Assembly (NCBI GenBank): GCA_963989385.1
Contig: OZ022508.1
Location: 29,286,166 to 29,350,165 of the forward strand
Direction of reading: 5' to 3'
Source: Ctena decussata
Lineage: Eukaryota; Mollusca; Bivalvia; Lucinida; Lucinidae
Length of the DNA stretch: 64,000 nt
A program made the translations under genes and the position numbers. Every line of letters starts with the position of its first letter. Positions within the stretch are counted from its first letter, which is position 1. This document shows positions 48,700 to 59,070 of the stretch, piece after piece. Under the pieces are notes generated by a model. That model worked only from the letters and a program-made list of their open reading frames with translations, was not told the origin of the DNA and ran no database searches.

Positions 48700-49150
48700 T
48701 ATTGACTAGCCCTATACGACGGGTCATTCAGAGAAATGAAGCTTAACATTGTTCCATGAAATTCCTTTTTGTTAGGAGCGTAGAGGCGCAAATGTGTAAG
48801 CGGATGTCTCTAATTAACTTGGCAGACTTGTCGTAGACGGCTTGGGTTCGAACACTGGTCGCGCAGTGGGTACTTCTTTATATTAAGATGTACTTCCATC
48901 AGTCACTCTTGATCCTGCGCCGGAATATCTGTTGAACTTGGTTAAATCTTAAATTAAATCATAATATTTCCTAGCGTCGTTACCGTATGATCCAGATATT
49001 CCAGGTTGATACATGATTGTGTTAGCATGACTTAATCGAGTATCCCTATCCGACGGGTCATTCTGAGAAATCAAGCCTAACATTTTGCCATGAATTTCCT
49101 TTCTTGTATGGAGCGTAGAGACGCAAATGGATGAGCGGATGTATCAGAAT
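48700..49150 (+). repeat. Two-copy repeat with a tRNA-like B box
   Basis: The phrases 'cctatacgacgggtcattca' and 'tggagcgtagagacgcaaat' followed by gg-tgagcggatgt occur near 48711-48815 and again near 49043-49145. In the first copy 'tagacggcttgggttcgaac' then actgg (about 48835-48858) contains a good pol III B box (GGTTCGAAC). A tRNA-derived SINE is possible, but no clover-leaf tRNA can be drawn. Confidence 0.4.
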
Positions 49151-49429
49151 GGCCCTAAACTGGGCAACCTACAATTCTGCCAAAACAACAGAACCATTAG
49201 CCTCAATAGTCATCCGAGTAAAGTCATACTGAAAGTCATCTTGATTAGCCTCAATCACCAAGCTGAGAAATTATTGCTGTTCAGAGCTGGAAAAAAGTAC
49301 CACAGAACAGATCTTCAACCTCAGAATCCTGTGTGAAAAGGACCTTCAACATTAGCAGAATCTGTACGATATCTTCGTAGATTTAAAAAAAAAAGGATTT
49401 CACAGGATATGGTATGCAGCCGTATGAGC

Positions 49430-50285
49430 CACCTTGCGGAAGTACAATATTAATTCAAATCTGGGTTTCGCCATTGAGCACCTCTACCTCTATGACAAGG
49501 CTATAAGTGCAGCACAGGAGAATGGTTCAGAACTAAAGTTGGTGTTAGGCAAGGATGCCTGCTCTCACCCGACCTCTTCAATATTTTCTCTCGACAGGGT
49601 CCTGTCTGATGCTCTGGAAGAACATGATGGGCTAGATAGGAGTCAGAATGTTACCAATCTGCAGTTTGCCGATGACATTGATGCTCTGCTGAGGAAGAGC
49701 AGGAACTAGAAGCCCCAGTCGAAAGTATTGACAAAACCTGCACAAGGTATGAAATGGAGATAATTGCTGAGAAGACCAAGCTAATGACAAACAGCGTCAG
49801 TGGCATCCAGAGGTAGGTCAAGGTTAAAGGACAGAAAGTAGGGGCAGTTACAAGCTTCAAGTACCTCGGAGCAGTTGTCTTAGTTGAAGGTTCAAAACCG
49901 AGGTTTCTCTCAAGGATGGCACAAGCCACTGCAGCTCTGACAAAGCTGAAGCCAATATGGGGTGATAGTTACATACCTCTTGGATTAAAGGTGAATCTGA
50001 TGCCCTCCTTTTTCATATGAATTTTCCCGTATGCCTGTGAGTCCTGAACCTTGACAGCAGAGTTAGAGAGAAGAACGCAGATCTTTGAGGTGAAATGCTA
50101 CCGAAGGTCACCAAATATTTTGTACAAGGACCATATAACCAATGAGGACTTCTGTTTCAGCAAAGGCAGTTCTGCAGGGCACATTGAAAGGAAAGAGAAT
50201 GAGAGTCAGACAGAAGAAGAGGTGGGAAGACAATATTAAGGAGTGGACAGGGATGGATTTGGCTAGCTAAGCTTGGACAGCTGGG
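49430..50285 (+). pseudogene. Dead LINE fragment with RT palm motif
   Basis: The plus-strand frame at 49434-49709 includes NVTNLQFADDIDALLRKS. This is the reverse-transcriptase palm motif C as F-A-D-D, preceded by a degenerate 'AISAAQENGSELKLVLGKDACS' stretch. The downstream region continues in broken frames with 'kttklmtnsvsgiq'-like, 'fkylgavv'-like, 'aqataaltklkpiwg'-like and 'rrtqifevkcyrr'-like text typical of animal non-LTR elements. The 5' part and endonuclease are missing, and stops break the frame after 49709. Inactive. Confidence 0.75.
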
Positions 50286-50528
50286 GACATACTAGGTGGA
50301 AAGAGATTGTTTTATGTAATCTGCAGTGCTCCAACGACCTCAATATGTTTTGGGATAGAGAGACTAGACTGGGCTTAACACACTTACTCGTGGCCGCAAA
50401 AAATCGTTTCAAGGCACCCCCACTATGCTGTAAATGATAGTGGTCAAGGTACCCAAATCATAAGTCCGAACTCGTAGGTCATTTAAACAATGTCAGAAAA
50501 TACGGTCACGTCGTAATGACATTAAAGA

Positions 50529-51757
50529 AACAAGAATTCAGCGGAATGTAGTGTCTCGCCTGCCAACGCTTTGTAAAAAAAATAAATAAATAAAATACAA
50601 TAAAACACAGGTAAATAAGAACAATGCAAATTTTGAAAGGTCAGTGAATCCTAACATTGGGTCAAGATGCTACTCTGATGACAGTTTTAAGTTTCACCGT
50701 TCCTGATGTATGCATGTCCCACATTTCATGGCCCTAACCTTTATAATTCCCAAGAAACAAAAGCTAAACTTGCGGCGAATGTTGCAAAGTCGAAGAACCT
50801 TAAAATGTCGGTAAAGAGTCAATATGAATGGTGACTTTGAGCTTTGCTCTTCCGGATCATTGCATGACCTGTGGTCCTTGGCTCAAGCACTTATAGTTCT
50901 TAAGAAACAGGGCTTAACAAGAAAACGACAAAAATTGCACTGTTGGTAACCCGTAAAAAAGAGGGCACGACTCAATATCAATGTATGATTTGAAAAATGC
51001 TTTACTCTTCCCAAAGTAACATGGTTCTAACCCTTCTTTGTTCTGAGAAACAGAGCTAAACCCGAAAATTCAACAAAAATTACAAAGTCGGTCAATCGTA
51101 AAAATAGGTCAAGACTCAGTATTGATGAAAACTTTAAGCTTTACTTGGCCGGATGTATGCATGACACAATTTTTCATGGCTCTTGTCCTAATACGTTTTG
51201 AGAAACAGAGCTAAACATAAAAACTCGACCGAAAATTACATAGTTCATCAACCGTAAAAAGTAGGTCAGTATTGATGGTAGATTTGAGCGTAACTCTTCC
51301 AGATGTATGCATGATCCAATTTTCATGGCTAGTGTCCGTATACGTTTTGAGAAACATAGCTAAACGTGAAAACTCGACAAAAAATTGCCAAGTCCGTTAA
51401 CCGTAAAATTCCGGTCAAATGCAATATTGATGAGGGCTTTGAGCTTTGATCCTCCAGATGACACAAGTTTCATGGCTCCAGCGCTTATAGTTCTTGAGAA
51501 ACAAAACTTAACGCGAAAACTCCACCAAAAGATCGAGAAGGCGGTGAAACGTAACATGTATGTCAAGCCTCAATATTGGTGACAGTTTTCAGCTCTACTT
51601 ATCAAGATCTATGCATGACCCAAGTTTCATGGCTCTAGCTCTTATAGGTTCTATGAAAATGAGCTAAACGCAAAAACTCGACCAACGATTACGCCGCCGA
51701 CGATGACACCGGAAAAGCAATACATATGTCTTGCCTCTGCTTCGCTGGCTAGACAAA
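50529..51757 (+). repeat. Pearl-like element with about 150-bp core units
   Basis: The left end is ACAAGAATTCAGCGGAATG then gtgtctcgcctgcc. About seven units follow, each with 'gagaaacagagctaaacg', 'gaaaactcgacaaaaattgc' and 'gttaaccgtaaaa', then 'ggtcaagactcaatattgat' and 'gagctttactcttccggatg'. The right end is gccgccgacgatgacaccgg, then gtcttgcctctgcttcgctg and gctagacaaaaac. It has the same layout as the other tandem-core elements but a different sequence family. Confidence 0.65.
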
Positions 51758-52020
51758 AACGACGATGGTCAGTGGCTATCGATTGCTATTTTACGTTTAA
51801 AACAGAATATTTCACACTCGAAACGCCCTTAACTAGACAAGAAGGCTGTGTTCAATATTCTTTATAAAAAATCATATTACCTACAGAAAAAAAAACATGG
51901 TTAAAAAGCGGTAATTTTTAGTGCGCAACTAGTAAACTACACAATGACGTAATGCCACCTGAACCCTCTAACAGTGTCAAAGATGTAAGAATCTGGGTAA
52001 AGCCAGGCAGTAATATTTAC

Positions 52021-52183
52021 CTGTTTGACCAGCTATTGTAGAATATATAGCCTCCGTCAATCAAAATGTCCATCATATGAATTCCTGGAACTTCTAGAAA
52101 TATTTCTCTTAAATCTCCGGTTAGATTACACCTTTCAATTCTTTCATTGCCTTGCTCTGCGTCAGTCCAGTATAATAAATCAT
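52021..52183 (-). CDS. Exon: propeller blade 5, canonical YWTD
   Basis: A 163-nt exon, phase 1 to 2. The acceptor is TTTACAG and the donor is AACAG|GTAAATA. It has the textbook LDL-receptor class B core LLYWTDAEQGNERIERCNL, then TGDLREIFLEVPGIH, MMDILIDGGYIFYNSW and SNR. In the LRP propeller fold this is the penultimate blade plus the first strand of the last one. The single Cys in this exon has no obvious partner within it. The phase-2 end cannot join the EGF exon at 39035 (phase 1), so another exon is required between them; it was found at 44210-44328. Confidence 0.94.
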
Positions 52184-55022
52184 CTGTAAATATGAGGTAA
52201 ATTGAAGCCTCGCAAGTAATTGACGGAGATGAAGAAAATTTCAACTCTTTGTGTCTCTCACTACTTATATTCTATTTAAATTGCTCTTGTAAAGTTATAT
52301 ATTTTTTAGTTTAATAGAATTTCAGAGAGAGGTGTTAAGTTGATCTAAATAGGTACGATTCTTCATTCACTTCTGTGAAGGACTACTAAAATTTCGGTTT
52401 CCATGTTTACAAAAATTGTCAGAAGACAATAAAGCGCTACTTTACAGCAGCTTGACTTATGCAAGCGCAAGTTTAATGTGGACAATACCGGCCAAGTGAA
52501 ATGAAATCCACATCAACCGCAGTACATGTATCAGATTCCAAAGCAATCATGTTCATTCATCAAATAGTCTTCAAGATATAAAGTATAATCACTGGACCAT
52601 AAAACATATTAGAAGAATGTGCCCTACTGTTAGTTTGAGGTCAAACTTTGGGTCATACTGAGTTATTATCCCAAGATAACATGTACATACACCAAACAGT
52701 TTACAAGCTATTAGATAAAAATCACTGGACCATGAAATATGATCAATGTGACCAACTGTTAGTTTGATGCCAAACTATGTGTCATACTAAGGTATTATCC
52801 CAAGAATCATGTTCATATATCAAATAGTCTTTAAGATATAAGGCAAAATCACTGGACCATGAAGGTCATTTTTGACGAGGTCAAACATTGGGTCATACTG
52901 AGTCATTTCCCCAAGCTATCATTTCGTATATCAAATAGTCCTCGAGATATAAGGCAAAATCACTGGACCATAAAATAATGTTCACTGGCATATTTGCAGT
53001 ACTGCCTTCAGTAGATCTACTCCAGATGTATCAACGAAGCAAGTTTGAAAACTCCAGCACTTGCGGTTACTTAGAAACTGAGTAAAATGCAACAGGTGAA
53101 GATTGTTTTTATGTTCAATCAACCGTGAAACACAGGTCATGGCCAAATACGCATCGCAGCTTTCATTAGATACTATCAATAGAGCAAAGATGAAGATCTA
53201 GCCCTTGTGGTTACTTAGAAACTGAGCTAAACAGTGTATACTCTTCGAGATACGGAAAGTAAAGAGATAGACAATGAGGATGTGCTTGCAGCTTATTAAA
53301 ACGCTCATCAACAGGCTGTATATAGACAAAATGCATGTGTCACCATGGAAATGAACATATTTTGTTTGAGATGTCCACAAAATAAAAATGTTACTGAAGA
53401 TACTCGCGGAATACTAAATTCACTGTTTAGAGCCTCCAAAACACACACAGAAAAGAAAACCACATACTATAAAGTTATCAATTAAGTAATTTCGTAAGTA
53501 GCCCTGTTATGGGTCCGACGTCTGCTGTATGAGTCCGAGAACTCTACGAAATTATTTGATTAATGTTATTTTTATGAACTAACTTGTAGAAAAAAACACT
53601 TGATTTATGATGATTTCATTTATAAACAAAGTCTTTAAGTGAATTATAACAATGTCAACTGCCTGTTAAGCCAACATTGTTTCAATTCCGGCGATTCGGG
53701 AGCATAATCTTTATCTCGGCCTCAGCGCCAGGTGTTCCACCACCTCGATTTGCAGTACCTCCACCAGTGCGTCTTGTTCTTATTCTGACAGTAACTCATA
53801 CCTCACAACATCGTCAGCAAGGATTTCTATGAAATCCTCGCCAGAACGGTAATATCTTGTCGAATTTCCGACGTGAATTTTCAGCAATTTTGATTTTCCA
53901 GTTGTTTTACTTTGGTTAATCTATTTTCACATTTGCGTAATGCGCACACTTGAACCTCAGAAGTTAATATTTTCAGTAACAAAAAAGTCCGCCATGATTG
54001 TTAGGGCAGGATTCAACGTGTTTATGACGTCATGGTCGTATTGGCCGACTTTTTCAATATTGGCCTAATTTGTCATCAGTATGACGTGGACTGCTACTAG
54101 TTAATTAATAACAGATATTTTAAGTGATTTACAAGTAAAAAATGCATAGAGAAATGGTGAGTTTCTACCTCGATGTACTAGGGGATACTTTTGTTTGTGT
54201 AATGATCATTTCAATTTTATGATGAAAATCCAAGTTGGAAAAATAAAGAAGTTTCATTTATCCTTATTGATTCAAACCTGTCATTCGCAAGCTGTGTTAA
54301 ACAAAAGTATCCTAAAATCATGAAAGCGACTAAACTCTTTTCTGTTCGGGAAGCAAACTAGACTGGCATGCAGTTCAAAATTACCTGCATGCATATCTGG
54401 TGCACTATTTTCCTAAATAGTCTCGACTTTTAATTCGCAGGTATAACTTTAGGCTATCTTTGTGCAAGCCTAATGCTTCTTATCATGATGCACTCAATTT
54501 CATAAGCGGCTGTATGTAAAAAGCCATTCAAATATCCATATAAGAAGATCTACTGTTATGCCAACAAAATTACGTATAGACCCTCATTTTGTCACATATT
54601 TCACACCTTTTTGTATCTTTTAAAGAGTAGTTCATTTGAATATAGAGGATCTTACACGAATGGTCATTTATATGAAATTTATGAAACGAGCCTTCGGAGA
54701 GTTTCATAAATTTCATATGAAATGACCACGAGTGTAAGATTCTGTTTATCGTATGACCCTTTAAAATGGGACTTTATCGCTTTCATTATAAGCATTATTT
54801 CATTAAGAAAACGTATTGTTGACATGAACGTTGTCAGTGACGTTACGTGTACGCGCCAAAATGTTATTACACGTGTGGTCATACGATATTATGACCCGAC
54901 GTTATCCACTGAATAACAGCGACGTCATATGATAAAGAAAGATACCCGGGTGTACACGTAGCAATGTAAATCAGCTGGGAACAAAAGGTTATATGTTTAA
55001 TAAATTGTTGCGTAATATTTAC
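52184..55022. other. Intron between blade 4 and blade 5 exons
   Basis: It contains a degenerate array at 52550-52975 (units of about 130 bp: 'caaatagtctttaagatata', 'aaaatcactggaccatgaa', 'ttgggtcatactgagt'). The palindrome-headed repeat copy 3 is at 54640-54935. In between, 53400-54600 has a 'tacgacgtct..catagggctact' hairpin (53490-53550) and plain AT-rich DNA. No exon signal. Confidence 0.55.
54640..54935. repeat. Palindrome-headed dispersed repeat, copy 3
   Basis: 'atatagaggatcttacacga' opens a nearly perfect hairpin (tggtcatttatatgaaattt against aaatttcatatgaaatgacca, loop around cgagccttcggagag). The tail has 'tgtcagtgacgttacgtgta', 'cgcgccaaaatgttattaca' and 'tgaataacagcgacgtcata'. 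It is closest to the copy at 44362-44790. Confidence 0.7.
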
Positions 55023-55150
55023 CAGTATAATCAAGTGCAAGCCCATTTGGCCATGTAATATCTTCGGAAACGATTATTTCCGGATTTTTGCCAGCCATAT
55101 CTGCAGTAGATATATGTGGGTGTGTACCATGGTCAGACCATATTATCATT
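55023..55150 (-). CDS. Exon: propeller blade 4
   Basis: A 128-nt exon, phase 2 to 1. The acceptor is TTACTTACAG and the donor is ACTG|GTAAATA. It encodes MIIWSDHG (the W-S-D variant of YWTD), then STADMAGKNPEIIVSE and WPNGLALDYT. The last two are the most recognisable LRP-propeller motifs ('I.WPNGLALD'). The final codon G|AT joins the next exon as DYT-DDLLYWTDA, reproducing the family consensus across the intron, so the boundary is well supported. Confidence 0.93.
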
Positions 55151-55189
55151 CTGTAAGTAAGAGAATATATATATGATTGAAGAGTAGAA

Positions 55190-55640
55190 AGATAGGCAAT
55201 GATCATGAATAAATAAAATCAAATCCCATATCCCGCTCTTTAAAACGAATGGGAAAGAAGCACACTCACAAAAAAAACTGACAAAAGTTCACGAAAGACA
55301 CGCACGACAAACCGATTGAGCAGCTTTTTTATTAAACAGGTGGTCATGCAGCTACCCTAATTACAAAACAAAACAGAAAGCAGAACGGGCAGCTATTCAT
55401 GTAGCCAATCTGCTATAGACCATAGACGAGCGGACATAAGAACATGTAACACAGAGGAACGACAACAGAAGTACCGCCTTGGAACGGTCAGCAAAATATT
55501 ACTGAGCGCGTGGGGGGGGGGGGGTGCTTAAACTCGTTTTACTGGATTCAAATCTCGCCTTCTGCTTCTGCGGTGGTTCGAAACATTTAGTAAGCTGTTT
55601 TGGCTTGAAGGGTCTCTGACCCATCAACGACTTATCACAG
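55190..55640. repeat. Dispersed repeat related to 17520-18000 and 57200-57420
   Basis: 'aggcaatgatcatgaataaa', 'aaagaagcacactcacaaaa', 'acgaaagacacgcacgacaa' and 'gattgagcagctttttt' match 57215-57360. 'cgccttggaacggtcag' and the following G run (13 Gs at about 55511-55523) match 17860-17900. No coding frame. Confidence 0.6.
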
Positions 55641-55970
55641 AAAACAAACACATCACAGATAAGACATATGATGAATCAGAGATGAGGACTCGGCAGAAAC
55701 AGAAACAATGTATTGTGACACTTGGAGATTCCTGGGTTGTCAAAAAAGCACCACTGAACTATCGAAGCTAAAGAAAAATATCAGTTGAACCCCGAATAAC
55801 CAAAACAAGGCAGGTTCAGGGGCCAACCAACTAAACTTGAAAGTTTTATGTTGGGCCATCATTGAGTCTTATGCCCGACCAACCAGCGTGCAAGTAAAGA
55901 GGAGAGCAAAGTAATTAACCACGACTGGCATAACGGTGAACACTAAACATGCAGACTGCAGCATTACATT

Positions 55971-56208
55971 TGAGCCGCGACACGACAAAACCAACAATGT
56001 GGATGTGCGCCCAGCGCAGACTCAGATCAGCCTGGGCATCCGCCCAGTCTGATCGGAGTCTTCGCTGTCCGCATATAGGTAGCTTAGACTCTTAGCTACG
56101 CTTTGAGCGCTTAGCGAAGAGTCTGATCGGACTGGGCGGATGCCCAGGCTGATCTGAGTCAGCGCTGAACGCACAACCACATTGTTGGTTTTGTCGTGTC
56201 GCGGCTCA
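55971..56208. mobile_element. Foldback MITE, copy 5 (best preserved)
   Basis: It runs from tgagccgcgacacgacaaaa to ttttgtcgtgtcgcggctca. These ends are exact inverse complements, and pairing continues through 'ccaacaatgtggatgtgcgc', 'cagactcagatcagcctggg' and 'catccgcccagtctgatcgg'. The 20-30 bp centre (gcatataggtagcttagactc) is the loop. It is the reference copy for the nine-member family in this window and has no frame of interest. Confidence 0.9.
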
Positions 56209-56332
56209 TTTATGTTATACCCAATACGTTTGTAACGTATGATAATTTTTCGGAACTGATCAGAAAAATTAGACCTACTCACATTTTTTTTGAATTAATA
56301 GACTAAGTCACCATAAAATTCTGATTCCGATA

Positions 56333-56473
56333 GGCCCTGTTGTAAGAGATTTTGAAGCTGTGCGCTTGAAGGTTAGCTAAAAACTAAAGCTAGCTCCATG
56401 CGTGCAGCGGATGCCCAGGTTAATCTAAGTCTCCTCAGGGCGCACATGTCACTGAGTTGGTTTTGTCAAGTCG
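56333..56473. mobile_element. Foldback MITE, copy 6 (right half)
   Basis: Only the right arm is recognisable ('gcgcttgaaggttagctaaa', 'ggatgcccaggttaatctaa', 'ttggttttgtcaagtcggga'). It ends 39 bp before the blade-3 donor. Confidence 0.6.
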
Positions 56474-56511
56474 GGACTCAAATCAGTTAAACTCGTCTAA
56501 ATGATATTTAC

Positions 56512-56692
56512 CCTTTTTCTGGATGCAGGATAATGGCTCGCGGAGAATCACGTCCTGTTATGATAGGCATAAAGTCTTTGTTTGGTGACAGTACAGCAAT
56601 GAAGCTACCTTGATACCCAGGAACAAACCCAGAGAAGTAAACATTTCTTGTTGAAGGGTCAATAGCAAGTCGATCAGCAACCGCTCCATATT
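56512..56692 (-). CDS. Exon: propeller blade 3
   Basis: A 181-nt exon, entering in phase 1 and leaving in phase 2. The acceptor TTTAAG follows a long T-rich tract, and the donor is AAAAAGG|GTAAATA. The peptide contains the blade signature LAIDPSTRNVYFSG, then FIAVLSPNKDFMPIITG and PRAIILHPEKG, the 'RaI.vdP..G' segment that precedes each YWTD strand. The split codon GG|A gives a Gly that joins directly to MIIWSDHG in the next exon, which fixes the exon ends. The canonical YWTD tetrad appears as VYFSG, a common divergence in outer blades. Confidence 0.9.
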
Positions 56693-58347
56693 CTTAAATA
56701 AATAAAATAGAATAAAAAAAGATAAAAAAAGACTAATAAAAATAAATTTAAACGAAATAAAATAAACTGAAATATTATAAAACAAAGACGAATGATTCAT
56801 ATACTGGTCCAAAAAGTATAGGGATCAAGTATCTGGGTCTACCGATAATTATCCAAGTTTTGTTTTATATGCTGAGTTAGCATTTTTATAGCGCTTTATT
56901 ATGCTATCATTTTAAAAATTCTGCACGTTTTGTTTGAGCAAAGGTGTCCTTCAAATTACTCTACCCTCAAAATCAAAGTGGTCAGAAGTCCATAAGGAGA
57001 AAATCACCCAAATTTTCGATTTCGTCAATTCATGAATGTTTTGTAAAATCGCTCAATAGTCATCAAATTTAATTATGTCTAAGGTCAGCAAGCCGAAACA
57101 AATTTAAAGCGTCTTGCCATTTTAAAAGTTATGCCCAATCAAACTGACACAGTATTTGCTATGGAATTTCAAAGCACTTTCATTTAAGGGGTAAATTGAC
57201 TCAAAGAAAAAAGATAGGCAATGATCAGGAATTAATACAATCAAATCCCACATCCGCTCTCAAAACCAATAGGGCAAGAAGCACATACACACAGAAATTG
57301 ACACAAGTGTACGAAAGACACGCACAGTACACCGAATGAGCAGCTCTTTACCAATCAGATGGTCATTCAGCTACCCCTAAAGCAGCATCAATAGCCTTGT
57401 CTTGGTCAAAACAATGTTTGTAACTTTTGTATCAGTTTTATCAGGCGAGACAAGAAACAGCGTAGGAAGGAAGAGGCTTGCCGATCTATTCCTACTTGTT
57501 TGTGGTCGAGACAGATAAACTTGATTTAGAAAATCAAAAGACACGAACATTGATTCCTATTCAACATGCGTCAATAGAAAATTTTATGGCGTAAAGAGCG
57601 TCAAACAAATGAAACGTGAACACAGTTTCGCCAGCACTTGCTATGGACTTCTTAGCCGAGATGCTATTGCAGCTTATGCTGTCCTTGCAAAGTCAAAGCG
57701 TCTAAGGAACATGAAATATGTCGAAAAATACATAATGGTGAGATAACAGCGTGTACATACTAAAAAAAAGGAAAATATCGATTACGTCAAATTCTGACCG
57801 ATAATGATCAGTCAGGTACATAACCTTTAAAAGTTAAAAAATATATAACTTGAAGCAGTTATAATTTTTTGTGACTATAGCAAAAGTAACCTGTTTAAGT
57901 TAAAGTGTCTTTTTTTCACCTTCATATTCTGGAGTTACAGCAATTTTTATGGACAGTTGGGTAATTTTCCCTGAAAGATCTCTTACAGAACCTTATGATT
58001 AAGCAATAAAATTCTGTACGCATCGTCTAGAAATTGGTACGCAAGGCCCTTGAAGATCAGGAAATTAGCTACTTTTTAACTTACAACAGTTCTTTATTTA
58101 GAGATTGCAAATCTGACCTTGGCCTAAATAATTTCAGACATAACCTAAATAAGTTATTTTTAACAGCCTCACTTTGAAATTAGTGGTAAATAGGATAATT
58201 TTTAACTGCTTCAAGTTATATTTTTATTAACTTTTAAAGGTTATGTACCTGACTGATGATAGAGTTAATTGATTAATTGGCAAACCACTACACGTTACTC
58301 ACCATGAGGGCTGTACAGGTATTCAATTGCCACTACATATTACTCAC
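56693..58347. other. Intron between blade 1-2 and blade 3 exons
   Basis: It contains a copy of the 55190 repeat (57200-57420) and the TIR element at 57806-58258. It begins, in gene direction, with the duplicated donor segment. 57420-57770 shows nothing recognisable. Confidence 0.55.
57806..58258. mobile_element. MITE with about 60-bp terminal inverted repeats
   Basis: The left arm atcagtcaggtacataacct continues ttaaaagttaaaaaatatat and aacttgaagcagttat. The right arm is its inverse (aactgcttcaagttatattt .. ttaaaggttatgtacctgac tgat). The interior is about 330 bp and AT-rich, with no frame. It ends 26 bp from the donor duplication beside the blade 1-2 exon. Confidence 0.8.
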
Positions 58348-58374
58348 CATGAGGGCTGTACAGGTATTCTAGGT
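58285..58374. repeat. 45-bp tandem duplication of an exon end and its splice donor
   Basis: Two copies, 58285-58329 and 58330-58374, share 'ccactaca', then 'ttactcaccatgagggctgt' and acaggtattc. Read on the minus strand, each copy contains the last 22 nt of the blade 1-2 exon and a GTGAGTAA donor. The exon-proximal donor (58347) keeps the frame. Using the distal one would read through GTGAGTAA and meet TAA. Confidence 0.9.
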
Positions 58375-58617
58375 TTGAGCCATCCATCTCCATTCTGTAA
58401 AGGGCTGCACTATGTACCCCTGAACTGTTGTATGACAGAGTAGAAAATATTATGCTGGAATTCGGATTTGTTGTTGAATGTATGAACGGATTGACAATAA
58501 TCCCAATACCTGCACCAGGTATGTCATAAGTTTGAATAACATCCCCAGAGGCATCCAAAGCATATATCTTGTTTTGATATTCATTGGTCACAAACATGCG
58601 AAACTCTTGACAAGCGA
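58348..58617 (-). CDS. Exon: propeller blades 1-2 of YWTD domain
   Basis: A 270-nt exon (90 residues), phase 1 to 1. The acceptor is TTTCAG after a T-rich tract and the donor is ATG|GTGAGTA. It begins with a Cys-containing stretch and then FRMFVTNEYQNKIYALD, the usual opening strand of an LRP-type propeller. A second strand set follows, with IIFSTLS, ALYRMEMDGSNLEYL and a closing PHG. Several N-x-S/T sites are present (for example NSS and YNSSG). Because it matches the start of blade 1, the missing upstream exon probably encodes little more than a signal peptide. The exon's last 22 nt and its donor are duplicated 45 bp downstream in the intron (see the repeat at 58285-58374). An LRP/nidogen-like propeller is the best reading; ordinary LRP paralogues cannot be excluded from this exon alone. 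Confidence 0.88.
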
Positions 58618-58651
58618 CTGAAATGATAAAATATTAAGTGTTGAGACAGAT

Positions 58652-58875
58652 AAGCGCGACACGACAAAACAAACAAAGTGGCATTTGAGAACTTAGATCG
58701 GCCTTGGCATCCGCCCAGTCTGATCAGAGGTATCTCTGTCGCAATGGAGATAGCTTATATCTTAAGCTACCCTCTAAGCGCACAACGAAGGCTGTTTCAT
58801 CAGACTAGGCTGATCTGAGTTTTCGCTGGCCTAACATGCCAATTTCTTTTGGGTTTTTTTACCTGTCGCGGTTCA
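58652..58875. mobile_element. Foldback MITE, copy 7
   Basis: It runs from aagcgcgacacgacaaaac to acctgtcgcggttcag. 'cttggcatccgcccagtctg' pairs with 'cagactaggctgatctgagt'. It starts 35 bp from the acceptor of the blade 1-2 exon. Confidence 0.8.
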
Positions 58876-59010
58876 GATAGGTCTGTGCAGCGCACTGCAA
58901 AACCCGACCAGACTGCTAAATAAATGAGCAGTCATATCAGTATTATTCTATTTTAGGACAATTACGGTAATTATTCTAGGTGCCCCCCCTCCCCTAGATA
59001 TTATGATATT

Positions 59011-59070
59011 TGAGCCACAACATGGGAAAACGAACAAAGTGGTGGTGCGCTCAGCACAGACTCAGATCAG
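59011..59070. mobile_element. Foldback MITE, copy 8 (left end only)
   Basis: tgagccacaacatgggaaaa through cagactcagatcag is intact. At 59070 it changes abruptly to 'cccagtggcttttgaggaga', a pearl-like core. The break marks either insertion of that element into the MITE or a deletion joining the two. Confidence 0.75.

Larger units (their letters stand above)
380..58617 (-). other. Mosaic gene: YWTD propeller, EGF, eight sushi domains (partial)
   Basis: This is the span of the single gene recognised here, read on the minus strand and open at both ends. All 14 exons have AG acceptors and GT donors. Their phases chain without conflict (1-1, 1-2, 2-1, 1-2, 2-1, then nine exons of class 1-1), giving 801 codons with no stop. 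Domain order is a six-bladed LDL-receptor class B propeller of about 287 residues, one EGF module, then sushi domains of 56 to 59 residues. YWTD-EGF pairs bind ligands in LDLR/LRP/nidogen-type proteins, and sushi domains mediate protein contacts in complement and adhesion proteins. The role of this combination is unknown. An extracellular location is inferred from the disulphide-rich modules and the many NxS/T sites. The signal peptide, any membrane anchor and the C-terminus are outside the window or unseen. Confidence 0.85.

Noticed and set aside
48835..48858. tRNA gene suggested by a GGTTCGAAC B box
   Set aside because: No acceptor stem or anticodon arm can be paired around it. The segment recurs nearby without the B box, so a SINE-like repeat is more likely.
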